A stretch of DNA of 15,122 nucleotides from an uncultured Bacteroidales bacterium (GCA_902783615.1 CACZRQ010000253.1:1-15122), one strand, 5' to 3'. Counted from the first letter of the stretch, positions 6,346-15,099 are shown. A program made the numbers and translations. Notes: generated from the letters alone by a model not told the origin.

Positions 6346-9300
6346 TCAATTATTTGAATTTAGTACAATCCTTCCTATTTCTTCCTTGAGTTTCCCTTGC
6401 TGAATAAGCAACTGTATGGCTCGCTCAGCAGCAGCATCTACATTAACGCCCTTTCGGCTGAATCCCAAGAGATTGGCAACAACCTTCTTAAGATCCTCTC
6501 GAGGAATGGATATCTGCTGCTCAACCACGTAGAGGGCAGCATTCATCAGTTCGATGAGCGGAACCTCGGAGATATCACGCTTAGATTCAACACGATAGAA
6601 GGTGTAACCAGAAGCCACCACCTTGTCAATCCAATAAACCATCACCTTGCCATCACTCGTGGGATCCAGGTAATAACCAGTCAGCAGAGAATCCACCAAG
6701 GCTTGCAAGCGAGGCGTCACACGCGGCATGTTCCACAACGTAGCGATACGCTTGTAAAGATAGTTGTTGGTTACAGGCTGCTCCACAGTGATAATCTGTC
6801 GCAATTGGTCGCTCACTTTCTGGCTGTGCTTGATCACACGCTCAATGTCGGGTTGAGCGGTAGAAGGTCTGATGTTAGCTGTCTTATACACCCGCTCGTG
6901 TTCGTTAACTGCCACTGCAACAGGCTCATCGGCAATGCTGAACAACTTGAGTTGTTGTGCAGGTTGCTGCTGTTGCTTATCCTCTGGTTTCTTGCTTCTC
7001 TTTTCCGGATGCTGCAATTCGTAAAGCTTCTCGAGGATACGACGCAACACCTTTTCGTGATCCTGGAACCAATCGACCGACCACACGCGCATGAAATTCC
7101 AGTTGAGCATCTTCAGCACATTAGGCTGACAAATCTCACGGTCACGCGTAGTCTTGGTGTTATAGTAACTCTTGCCATCGGTAAGGATACCCATGAGGTA
7201 TTTATCTGGATCACGGGGATCAATCACACCCAAGTCGATGCGGAAGCCCGACTTACCCACCATCTTATCTACCTGATAGCCATGCTTCTGCAGCTGTTCT
7301 GCCAAATCGTTGATTATCTCGCTGGCTTGCAGCTGACTGGCATTGATTGTTGGCAAGGCCTGCATACCCATTGCCGCAAACTCGAGGAACTTCTTCAAGC
7401 CAACCACACCTTTGGCATTTGAGCGACGCAAATCGATTTGCTCAGCTCTCAGCGTAGAGAACACCATCATTTCATAGCGCGCACGAGAAACCGCCACATT
7501 GAGGCGTCTTTCACCACCCTCGTTGTTGAGCGGTCCGAAGTTCATCGATACGTGACCGTTCTTATCAGGACCATAGCCCACAGAGAACAGAATCACATCG
7601 CGCTCATCGCCCTGCACATTCTCCAAATTCTTGATGAAGATAGGTTCATCGCTCGCGTTGGATTTCAACTCCAATTCTGGATGTCGCGCCATTTCCTCAT
7701 CGAGATAATCTTCTATCAAACTCTGCTGCACCTTGCTGAAAGAAACGATACCGATACTGAATTTGCTGAGTTCAGCATCCGACAAGCGTCGGATTACCTC
7801 CTCCACAATCGCCTTAGCTTCAGCAGGATTACTACGAGTTCGACCCTTGTCGTAAGTACCCTCAATCTGCACCAGCGACACCTTCGACACACGGTCGTCG
7901 ATGGATGGGAACGTAAAGAGCTTACCGTCGTAATACTGTGTATTACTGAAAGCTATCAGACTTTCATGCTTGCTTCGATAATGCCAAGTGAGGTAACGTG
8001 AAGGAATCGACAATGTAATGCAATCGTCGAGGATGCTGTCCATATCATCGATTTCTGCCTCCTCTTCATCAACGGCAGATGTAGCAAAGAAACTGGTTGG
8101 CGGCATCTGCATCGGATCTCCCACCACCACCAGTGACTTTCCTCTTGCGATAGCTCCAACTGCCTCACTGGTAGGCATCTGCGATGCTTCGTCGAACACC
8201 ACGATATCAAACTTGTCCTTATCCAAATCAATGTATTGCGCTACAGAAATCGGACTCATCAGCATACACGGACAAAGGCGTGGCAGCAACGTTGGTATCT
8301 GGTCGATAATCTTGCGGATGGTTGTGCCACGACCACCATTGGCGATGTTGCGCTTCAGTATGCCCATCTCTGAATTGGCAGCTGCCTCCATGATTTGTGA
8401 AGGAACATTCGCAGCCAAGCGGCAATAGAGTTCTTTCTTGGTAAGCTCTTGGAATGCAGAAGTCTCATGGCGATACTTATCAATCAAATCACTGAATATC
8501 ATACCATTGAACATACGCAACGCATCATCTTCATCCACCATGCGAAGGATGAGCTGATGATAGATGCCTTTCAGCAAAGCCTGAGCGGCCTCGATGCCAT
8601 CTTTATGCTCCTGCTCGATATAATCGCAAACACACTGTAGATTCTCGTTCTCCAACTCACGTTTGCGAGACACCCACTGACACCAATCTTTAATTTGGTC
8701 GAAATTCAGCAGCCAGCGTTCCAGCGTATCCGGGATGCTACGAGAGATGTTTTCAACAGGCAGAGTCATACGGGCAAAAGTAGCTATATACGATTTCTGC
8801 TGATCATGTAACATACTGAAGTTCAGTAGTTCCTTTATCTCTTCCTGATATTGTTGCTTAAACATCGTCAGGTCATCGAGCTTCTGTAGGAAGGTACCCT
8901 TCACCGTTCCGAAACTCATATCGTGACGGTTGGCATAATCCACTAAGAACTGATTGATGGTTGGAGCAGCGTTATATGATTGTTCAATCTTTGTCCAATC
9001 CTGATGTTTGTCGGTAGCCAGCATATTGAAAGCGTCCTTCAGCACATCTAAATGCTCGCTTACCTTGTGTGCATTCTGCTGATAGTCATCCACATCCTTC
9101 AGCAAAGCATTCACATCATCGGGTTTCAGGTTGGCGTTATAGGCACGCATCTTACCCATGAAAGAACGTTTGGCAAAGAACCTGGGCAAGAACCATTTCT
9201 TCTGAATGCCCTCCCACTCTTCCTGCAAGCTGCCAACCTGGATATCCAGCACATTGTCGGTGCAGTTGTGAAGCAGTTGCTGCTTCAGCATATCGCGTTT

Positions 9301-12156
9301 TCTACCTGCGCTAATCACCTCAGGGAAGTCTTTCCTGAAATCGTTGTCAGCAGCCAACTTCAGCATCTTATCATTCACAACGTATGCATTCTGCAAAGCA
9401 TTCGTGAATTTAAGTAATCCTTCAAGTTCACGCATACTATCATCTGTACCAGAAGGTAATAGCTTTTGCGCAAACTTCTCGGCTGATTGTTTAAAATCGG
9501 TAAATACCTCACTATACTTCTTCAGGACTTCCTTCACTTTGTTGGTGGTTTCCAATCGGGCATCATTGGGTTCAAGACCCATCAGCGGACTATCCATCGG
9601 ATGGCCGATAAGTTGGAACACGGCATTCAAACTGAGCAGACTTGCCTCCCACTGATTCAGTTTTTCCACATTGATGGTTTTCAAATCAGGCAAGTTTTCG
9701 GATAGTTCCTCATACTTGATAGAGAGGTAACGTGAGATACAGTCGAAAAGCGACAGTCCCATAGGATGCACCTTGTGTAAAGCCTCGACATTGCCAATCA
9801 TCGCCTGTCGATGTTCAAACAGCTGATTAGCAGTACTTTCATACTCCTTTGGCGATTTGATATGGGTAACCTCCAAAGCCATCTGCATCTGTGCCAGGAA
9901 GTGCTGCTTCGTCATCTTATTAGAATGCATCTCTAAGCAGAATGGATCCAAGCCAATCTTCTTGAGGCGTTTCTGCACCACTTCCAAAGCCGCCATCTTC
10001 TCTGCTACAAACAACACGCGCTTGCCCTGATACAGGGCATTTGCTATCATGTTGGTGATTGTCTGCGACTTACCCGTTCCAGGAGGGCCATGCAGGATGA
10101 AACTCTTCCCATCACCGGAATCTACAACAGCCTCCATCTGCGAGGAATCCACATCCAGTGGAATCGCATATCGCTGTGGCTTGATGGTTCTATCCATCAC
10201 GCGTGCATCGATGTTGCTGTCGGTATCATGCCATTTCAGCTTGTTCTCCATCAGCGTGGCAATCACTGGATTCTGCTTCAGTTTCACAGCATTGCTGTGT
10301 ATATCGTTCCACATCACAAACTTACTGAAAGAGAACAAGCCTAACATCGTTTCCTCCAGCACGTTCCAACGCTTCATGCTGCTCAGGAACTGACGTATGG
10401 CGGCAAACACCTGTTTCACATCCACTCCATGCTCATCGGTTGGCAATGGATCGAGCGCCTTGAGATTGATGCTAAACTGCTGCTTCAACAATTCTATCAG
10501 CGTGATGTTCAGTATCATATCCTCGTCGCGAGAACGAATTACATAACCTGTTTCTCCCCCCTTACGCACCAAATCAACTGGTAACAATAGAATAGGTGCA
10601 TAACGCGGTTGAACACTTTTCTCGCTTTCGTACCACTTCAACATACCCAAAGCCAAAAACAGTGAGTTGGCACCATTCTCCTCCATCGCCGTACGGGCTG
10701 TTCGATACAGGAACTTCACCGCATTCTTCAGCTCTGTATCACTCAAATATGAAATCAAACGCTTGTTTTTCAGCTCGTCTCTCGTCAGTGCCTCCAAATC
10801 GGCTGCCTGCAACGTAGAATCGTACATACCTCCATCGGTAGGATCCAACTGCGTCTTTGGGAATGGCTGCATAGAGAAACTCTTGCCCTCCTGCAGCTCG
10901 TCTTCCACATGCTCGATACCAAACGAGACGAATGGTATGATGCGTTTACCTAATTTGGTATTTATCAAATTGTTGCGCAGTGAGAAATCCAAAAGCTTAC
11001 GCTCCCAGATGGTTTGTTTGGTCACCAAACGCTTATCCTCGTCAATTTTCAATGCATAGTGGTCAAGCTTTTCCACCTTGTCGGTAGCATTATCATGTTT
11101 CACACCTTCGTTGTCCACAATCCATTGCCCGTTATGCTCGATGCGTTGCGGAAGAGGTCGCACATTACTCAGGCGACAGCGGTGCACATCAATGAACAAC
11201 TGGAAACGTTCTTCGTCTTTTAAAGCATTGACAGCCAGACGCACAGCATCATCAAACGTCACCTTTTCAGATGAGGTCAGCGAGGTTGTTTCCACCAACA
11301 CGATATCGTTCACCCCATCGGCACTTTTCTTCAACAGGAACGAAGCATCATCGCCAACATTCTGTGCATAAATGTCTTCCGTAAGCCATGCACCCAAAAA
11401 GATGTGGCCTTTCAGCAACACCAAGATGGGGAACAATCCCACAGATTCCAAACAGGATGCAAAGAGTAAGGTGGAATCGAGACAAGTGGCCAACTTCTCG
11501 GAAAGCACCCTATCGGCCAACCTAACACGCTGTCCCATAGGCTCGAACGATGCAGGAGGAGCCACATACACCAATGCCTCCTTTCGTAAAGCCTCGTAGA
11601 TAGCAGCCACTTGCAGTCGTGCCCTATGACGGTCCTGGGTCTGGTATTCATCCATTGCCGACGAGCCCGTCCACTTCTCCATATACTTCGAGGCGTTCAC
11701 AATCACCCTCGAAATGAGTGGATGATTGGGGGTAACAAAAGAAGCCAACAGCTCAGGGCGTACCGTACTACCTGTCCACTGATCGTAAGCCATCAGGCTG
11801 ATGGGAAAGTCGTGAACCAGCAAAACCTCCTCACCAGCAGTAACAGTTAAGGTAAATGTCGTATCAACCATCTCGGTCATATTCAACAGCTTGTCTGGTA
11901 TTGGTTCAACCTTTAGTGCAGATAGTTGAATGCGCTGATGAGCCTGTATGCAGTCGGCATACTGCACACATGATTTCAGGAAATCGCCCTTAACTTCCAC
12001 CTTGACCGACCGCCAATCGGCGTTTTCATGGTTTTCCACCTCGCAAAGATTGCAGGTATTCACTTTATTGAGCAGCATCGAATAGTTCACACATGGCAGG
12101 TAATCCAAGCGCAAACTACCCTGATGTCCATTATTGAAATCTGTTATATGGTCCAT
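6346..12156 (-). CDS. Giant DUF4011-type SF1 helicase/nuclease with transglutaminase-like N-terminal region
   Basis: A 1936-residue multidomain protein. In order: a beta-rich N-terminus (1-125); a transglutaminase/papain-like region with Cys225 (LATCLDS), His251 (KGHIFLGAWL) and probable acid Glu289; a DUF4011 region from about 384 (WERKLLDFSLRNNLINTK); a UPF1-like SF1 helicase with Q-motif near 673, Walker A GPPGTGKS (690-697), a long helical insertion (about 760-1250), Walker B DEAS (1322-1325), GDPMQMPP, WHYRSKHE, VQGDERD (about 1514-1520) and RRLNVAVSRAR (1550-1560); a Vsr/MTES_1575-like nuclease (about 1614-1700: RIDLG, TDGKSYY, RDRE, RVWSVDW); a Gln-rich linker; and a DUF3320-like C-terminus (about 1790-1936, YKRIATLWNMPRVTPRLQ). 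Family members are uncharacterised as far as I know; nucleic-acid surveillance or anti-phage defence is inference. No frameshift seen. Confidence 0.92.
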   Translation of the reverse strand: MDHITDFNNGHQGSLRLDYLPCVNYSMLLNKVNTCNLCEVENHENADWRSVKVEVKGDFLKSCVQYADCIQAHQRIQLSALKVEPIPDKLLNMTEMVDTTFTLTVTAGEEVLLVHDFPISLMAYDQWTGSTVRPELLASFVTPNHPLISRVIVNASKYMEKWTGSSAMDEYQTQDRHRARLQVAAIYEALRKEALVYVAPPASFEPMGQRVRLADRVLSEKLATCLDSTLLFASCLESVGLFPILVLLKGHIFLGAWLTEDIYAQNVGDDASFLLKKSADGVNDIVLVETTSLTSSEKVTFDDAVRLAVNALKDEERFQLFIDVHRCRLSNVRPLPQRIEHNGQWIVDNEGVKHDNATDKVEKLDHYALKIDEDKRLVTKQTIWERKLLDFSLRNNLINTKLGKRIIPFVSFGIEHVEDELQEGKSFSMQPFPKTQLDPTDGGMYDSTLQAADLEALTRDELKNKRLISYLSDTELKNAVKFLYRTARTAMEENGANSLFLALGMLKWYESEKSVQPRYAPILLLPVDLVRKGGETGYVIRSRDEDMILNITLIELLKQQFSINLKALDPLPTDEHGVDVKQVFAAIRQFLSSMKRWNVLEETMLGLFSFSKFVMWNDIHSNAVKLKQNPVIATLMENKLKWHDTDSNIDARVMDRTIKPQRYAIPLDVDSSQMEAVVDSGDGKSFILHGPPGTGKSQTITNMIANALYQGKRVLFVAEKMAALEVVQKRLKKIGLDPFCLEMHSNKMTKQHFLAQMQMALEVTHIKSPKEYESTANQLFEHRQAMIGNVEALHKVHPMGLSLFDCISRYLSIKYEELSENLPDLKTINVEKLNQWEASLLSLNAVFQLIGHPMDSPLMGLEPNDARLETTNKVKEVLKKYSEVFTDFKQSAEKFAQKLLPSGTDDSMRELEGLLKFTNALQNAYVVNDKMLKLAADNDFRKDFPEVISAGRKRDMLKQQLLHNCTDNVLDIQVGSLQEEWEGIQKKWFLPRFFAKRSFMGKMRAYNANLKPDDVNALLKDVDDYQQNAHKVSEHLDVLKDAFNMLATDKHQDWTKIEQSYNAAPTINQFLVDYANRHDMSFGTVKGTFLQKLDDLTMFKQQYQEEIKELLNFSMLHDQQKSYIATFARMTLPVENISRSIPDTLERWLLNFDQIKDWCQWVSRKRELENENLQCVCDYIEQEHKDGIEAAQALLKGIYHQLILRMVDEDDALRMFNGMIFSDLIDKYRHETSAFQELTKKELYCRLAANVPSQIMEAAANSEMGILKRNIANGGRGTTIRKIIDQIPTLLPRLCPCMLMSPISVAQYIDLDKDKFDIVVFDEASQMPTSEAVGAIARGKSLVVVGDPMQMPPTSFFATSAVDEEEAEIDDMDSILDDCITLSIPSRYLTWHYRSKHESLIAFSNTQYYDGKLFTFPSIDDRVSKVSLVQIEGTYDKGRTRSNPAEAKAIVEEVIRRLSDAELSKFSIGIVSFSKVQQSLIEDYLDEEMARHPELELKSNASDEPIFIKNLENVQGDERDVILFSVGYGPDKNGHVSMNFGPLNNEGGERRLNVAVSRARYEMMVFSTLRAEQIDLRRSNAKGVVGLKKFLEFAAMGMQALPTINASQLQASEIINDLAEQLQKHGYQVDKMVGKSGFRIDLGVIDPRDPDKYLMGILTDGKSYYNTKTTRDREICQPNVLKMLNWNFMRVWSVDWFQDHEKVLRRILEKLYELQHPEKRSKKPEDKQQQQPAQQLKLFSIADEPVAVAVNEHERVYKTANIRPSTAQPDIERVIKHSQKVSDQLRQIITVEQPVTNNYLYKRIATLWNMPRVTPRLQALVDSLLTGYYLDPTSDGKVMVYWIDKVVASGYTFYRVESKRDISEVPLIELMNAALYVVEQQISIPREDLKKVVANLLGFSRKGVNVDAAAERAIQLLIQQGKLKEEIGRIVLNSNN

Positions 12157-12184
12157 ATTCTGACACTATTTCGTTTAGGATGCT

Positions 12185-12214
12185 CAAATTTAGTGATTAT
12201 TTTAGTAAAATCAA
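12185..12214 (-). promoter_or_regulatory. Promoter of the helicase-MBL operon
   Basis: On the minus strand TTG (12214-12212) and TAAATTTG (12192-12185) are separated by exactly 19 bases, the ideal Bacteroidetes -33/-7 arrangement (TTG-N19-TAnnTTTG). The -7 box ends 28 bases before the helicase ATG at 12156. This is the best promoter in the window. Confidence 0.7.
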
Positions 12215-12226
12215 TAAAAAATGTCT

Positions 12227-12234
12227 TATATTTG
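12227..12234 (+). promoter_or_regulatory. -7 promoter element (TATATTTG) of the GH3 gene
   Basis: TATATTTG matches TAnnTTTG perfectly and lies 30 bases before the GH3 ATG. The position expected for its -33 element (12205-12207) reads GTA, and falls inside the divergent helicase promoter, so the two cores interleave. Confidence 0.6.
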
Positions 12235-12264
12235 TGCAAAATAACCAAAAATTGAAGAAATAGT

Positions 12265-14820
12265 ATGAAAAAACACCTGATTTCATTGGCAGTCATAGCA
12301 TGTAGCTTGGGATTTGCATCAGCACAACTGCCTTATCAGAATCCAGCCCTCTCTCCCGAAGAGCGTGCCGAAGATTTGCTGCTTCGCCTGAACTTGGAAG
12401 AGAAAGTGACATTGATGCAGAATACATCAAAAGGTATCGACCGTTTGGGCATCAAGCCTTACGACTGGTGGAACGAAGCCCTGCACGGCGTTGGCCGCAA
12501 TGGTTTGGCCACCGTTTTCCCACAAACCATCGGTATGGCGGCTTCGTGGAACAACGAGCTGTTGGAGCAAGTGTTCACCGCCGTGAGCGATGAGATTCGC
12601 GTGAAGCACCGCTTGGCAAAGGAGTCTGGAAATGTGAAACGCTATCAGGGTCTGACGTTTTGGACACCAAACATCAACATTTTCCGCGATCCTCGTTGGG
12701 GACGTGGACAGGAGACCTATGGTGAAGACCCCTACCTCACCGGCACCATGGGATTGGCTGTTGTTCGTGGTCTGCAAGGCCCTGCCGATGCTGCCTACAA
12801 CAAAGCTCACGCTTGTGCCAAGCATTTTGCCGTTCATTCAGGTCCCGAATGGAACCGCCATGTGTATAATGCCGACCTAACCGACCCTCGTGATTTGTAT
12901 GAGACCTACCTGCCCGCCTTCAAGGATTTGGTGATGAAAGGTGGTGTAAAGGAGGTGATGTGTGCTTACAACCGCTACGAGGGCAATCCTTGCTGCGGAA
13001 GCAACCGTCTGTTGGTACAGATCTTACGCAATGAATGGGATTATCAGGGCATCGTGGTGAGCGATTGCGGTGCCATCGACGATTTCTATCGCAAAGGCTA
13101 TCACGAAACCAGTATGGATGCGGCAGAGGCTTCGGCTACGGCTGTACTCACAGGCACTGATGTTGAATGTGGTACGGCTTACAGGAACTTGATTCTGGCG
13201 GTGCAGCGTGGCGACATCAATGAAAGTGACATCGATGTGAGTGTGAAGCGTTTGCTGAAGGCTCGCTTCGAATTGGGTGAGATGGATGAGCATACCCTTT
13301 GGGACGATCTGCCCAACTCATTGCTCAACAGCAAGGAACACCAGCAGCTGGCTTTGGATATGGCTCGCGAAAGTATGGTACTCCTGCAGAACAAGAACGA
13401 TATCCTGCCGTTGAAGAAGAATCTCACGGTGGCAGTGATTGGTGCTAACGCCAACGATTCTGTGATGCAATGGGGCAATTACAATGGTGTGCCAGCCACC
13501 ACCGTTACCCTGCTGAATGCCTTGCAGCATCGTCTGCCAAAGTCTAAGTTGATCTATGCACAGGGTTGCGACCTCACTTCCGACCGTGTATTTACCAGCT
13601 TGTTCAATCAGTGCTACAACAAGAGCGGCAAGGGCTTCGAGGTGGAATACTGGGACAACACTCAATTCAGCGGCAACTCCATCGTGAAGGGGCGCGAAAC
13701 CACACCTTGGTCAAGATATACAGAAGGCAACACAGCCTTTGCAGCAGGTGTGCCTCTGAACGATTTTTCTTGTGTGTATAAGAGCACTTTCCACGCAACA
13801 CAGAATGCCGACGTTGAATTGCGCATCGGTGCTCTGGGCACAGTTGTGCTGATCATCAATGGTCAGGAGGTAGAAAAGAAGACTGGCAACCTCAACAATC
13901 TCAGTGCTTTCTATACGTTGAAGGCTGAAACGGGCAAGACCTATGACATTGAAATTCGTTACCAGTATCTCACCTATGCAGGAAAAATGAGCTTCGACAT
14001 CGGCTTGAACGAGCAGTTCAATGCACAGCGTGTATTGCAGCAGGTATCAAAGGCTGATGTGGTAATCTATGCAGGTGGCATCTCTCCACGTTTGGAAGGT
14101 GAAGAAATGCCCGTATCCATCGAAGGTTTCAAGGGTGGTGACCGCACCGATATCGAACTCCCAGCCATCCAGCGCAATCTGCTGAAGGCATTGAAAGCTG
14201 CCGGCAAGAAGGTGGTGTATGTGAACTTCTCTGGAAGTGCCATCGGTATGGTGCCTGAAACCGAGAGTTGCGACGCCATCATCCAGGCTTGGTATCCTGG
14301 TCAGGCTGGTGGTACAGCCATTGCCGATGTGATTTACGGCGATTATAATCCTGGTGGTCGCCTGCCTGTTACGTTCTACAAGAACATCAATCAGGTGCCC
14401 GATTTCGAGGATTACAGCATGAAGGGACGCACCTATCGCTATATGACGGAAACTCCCCTCTTCCAGTTTGGTTATGGATTGAGCTATACTACATTTAAAT
14501 ATGGTGTACCTCGTGTGGAAGGTAAGAATGTGGTGGTGGCTGTCACCAACACAGGCAAGCGAGCTGGCGACGAGGTGGTGCAGTTGTATGTCAAGAAGAA
14601 CGATGATGCCGACGGTCCACAGAAAACCCTCCGCGGTTTCAAGCGTGTAAACATTCCAGCTGGCCAGACGGTGAATGTCAGCATTCCGCTCACAGACGAG
14701 ACCTTCAACTGGTGGGACAACAAGATTCATACCGTTCATCCCATCAATGGCGATTATACCCTTCTGATTGGCAGCAGCTCAGCCGACCAAGATCTGCAGA
14801 CAGTAGCCTACAGCTTCTAA
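12265..14820 (+). CDS. GH3 beta-xylosidase/beta-glucosidase with inserted PA14 domain
   Basis: An 851-residue exported glycoside hydrolase family 3 enzyme. The signal peptide (MKKHLISLAVIACSLGFASA-Q) sends it to the periplasm. The N-terminal barrel carries WWNEALHG (68-75), RDPRWGRGQETYGEDP (141-156), KHF (186-188) and the nucleophile Asp267 in SDCGAIDD. The second domain starts at about 362 and is interrupted by a PA14 domain (about 458-580, starting with the FEVEYWDN segment); it resumes with ISPRLEGEEM (acid/base candidates Glu611, 613 and 614) and GGDRTDIELP. A fibronectin-III-like domain ends the protein (about 765-840, DEVVQLYV, TLRGFKRV). The architecture resembles the xylan-degrading Xyl3 enzymes of Prevotella, so removal of terminal xylose or glucose from oligosaccharides is likely; exact specificity cannot be read. 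It is alone, without susC/susD neighbours in the window. Confidence 0.95.
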   Translation: MKKHLISLAVIACSLGFASAQLPYQNPALSPEERAEDLLLRLNLEEKVTLMQNTSKGIDRLGIKPYDWWNEALHGVGRNGLATVFPQTIGMAASWNNELLEQVFTAVSDEIRVKHRLAKESGNVKRYQGLTFWTPNINIFRDPRWGRGQETYGEDPYLTGTMGLAVVRGLQGPADAAYNKAHACAKHFAVHSGPEWNRHVYNADLTDPRDLYETYLPAFKDLVMKGGVKEVMCAYNRYEGNPCCGSNRLLVQILRNEWDYQGIVVSDCGAIDDFYRKGYHETSMDAAEASATAVLTGTDVECGTAYRNLILAVQRGDINESDIDVSVKRLLKARFELGEMDEHTLWDDLPNSLLNSKEHQQLALDMARESMVLLQNKNDILPLKKNLTVAVIGANANDSVMQWGNYNGVPATTVTLLNALQHRLPKSKLIYAQGCDLTSDRVFTSLFNQCYNKSGKGFEVEYWDNTQFSGNSIVKGRETTPWSRYTEGNTAFAAGVPLNDFSCVYKSTFHATQNADVELRIGALGTVVLIINGQEVEKKTGNLNNLSAFYTLKAETGKTYDIEIRYQYLTYAGKMSFDIGLNEQFNAQRVLQQVSKADVVIYAGGISPRLEGEEMPVSIEGFKGGDRTDIELPAIQRNLLKALKAAGKKVVYVNFSGSAIGMVPETESCDAIIQAWYPGQAGGTAIADVIYGDYNPGGRLPVTFYKNINQVPDFEDYSMKGRTYRYMTETPLFQFGYGLSYTTFKYGVPRVEGKNVVVAVTNTGKRAGDEVVQLYVKKNDDADGPQKTLRGFKRVNIPAGQTVNVSIPLTDETFNWWDNKIHTVHPINGDYTLLIGSSSADQDLQTVAYSF

Positions 14821-14857
14821 TTTGAACAGTTATAGTTTCTCAATGTTATAATATAGA

Positions 14858-14867
14858 CCCGTTAGGG
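14858..14867. repeat. Minimal hairpin CCC-GTTA-GGG
   Basis: CCC (14858-14860) and GGG (14865-14867) flank the tetraloop GTTA. It overlaps the first copy of the GGGCGACAGAA motif, so it competes with that motif's pairing. Confidence 0.4.
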
Positions 14868-14875
14868 GCGACAGA

Positions 14876-14934
14876 ACATAGGCAGGGGTGAAGTCCGTAA
14901 GGACGGAACCCCTGTGTCGTGAATGCTCCTATGT
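14876..14934. repeat. Nested three-step stem-loop
   Basis: Three nested perfect arms lie one inside the other: ACATAGG (14876-14882) with CCTATGT (14928-14934); CAGGGGT (14883-14889) with ACCCCTG (14908-14914); and GTCC (14893-14896) with GGAC (14901-14904) around GTAA. The first and second arms are adjacent on the left and 13 bases apart on the right. It begins 55 bases after the GH3 stop, so it could stabilise or end that mRNA, though there is no T-run. Confidence 0.6.
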
Positions 14935-14941
14935 AAAGTAA

Positions 14942-14974
14942 GGGCGACAGAACAAAAAAGATATTCTGTCGCCC
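14942..14974. repeat. 11-bp stem GGGCGACAGAA/TTCTGTCGCCC
   Basis: GGGCGACAGAA (14942-14952) pairs perfectly with TTCTGTCGCCC (14964-14974) across an A-rich 11-base loop. The right arm can instead pair over 13 bp with AGGGGCGACAGAA at 14864-14876. Confidence 0.65.
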
Positions 14975-14984
14975 CTTATGGGGC
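14971..14984. repeat. Hairpin GCCCC-TTAT-GGGGC
   Basis: GCCCC (14971-14975) and GGGGC (14980-14984) form a 5-bp stem with loop TTAT. It shares bases with the right arm of the preceding 11-bp stem, so the two cannot form together. Confidence 0.5.
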
Positions 14985-15007
14985 TAATCATTTGAGTTAG
15001 TTATTTG

Positions 15008-15024
15008 TGACGCTGAAAGCGTCA
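15008..15024. repeat. Triloop hairpin TGACGCT-GAA-AGCGTCA
   Basis: A perfect 7-bp stem with loop GAA, first of three nearby hairpins that share this loop. Confidence 0.6.
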
Positions 15025-15036
15025 TCCTAATCATAG

Positions 15037-15059
15037 CCGCGGGTTCGAAGAACCTACGG
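15037..15059. repeat. Triloop hairpin CCG-cg-GGTTC-GAA-GAACC-ta-CGG
   Basis: Five plus three paired bases with a two-base mismatch, and loop GAA. The core GGTTCGAAGAACC resembles a tRNA T-arm but there is no tRNA around it. Confidence 0.55.
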
Positions 15060-15082
15060 AATACGATGATACATATATAATT

Positions 15083-15099
15083 GCACTCTGAAAGAGTGC
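15083..15099. repeat. Triloop hairpin GCACTCT-GAA-AGAGTGC
   Basis: A perfect 7-bp stem with loop GAA, built like the hairpin at 15008 although the stem bases differ. Confidence 0.6.

Noticed and set aside
6397..7422. 341-codon open frame on the plus strand opposite the helicase gene
   Set aside because: It lies wholly antisense to conserved nuclease and DUF3320-like regions, has no recognisable domain, and no promoter or spacing that suggests a gene.
14047..14739. 230-codon minus-strand frame opposite the GH3 gene
   Set aside because: It mirrors the conserved C-terminal GH3 and Fn3-like domains and is rich in His, Ile and Leu as expected for an antisense shadow.
12265..14820. Part of a polysaccharide utilisation locus
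   Set aside because: No susC, susD, regulator or other carbohydrate enzyme is present on the visible side; the downstream 302 bases hold only repeats.
15037..15059. Possible tRNA or attachment site because GGTTCGAA resembles a tRNA T-arm
   Set aside because: There is no acceptor stem, anticodon arm or 3' CCA context; the sequence folds as a hairpin with the same GAA loop as its neighbours.
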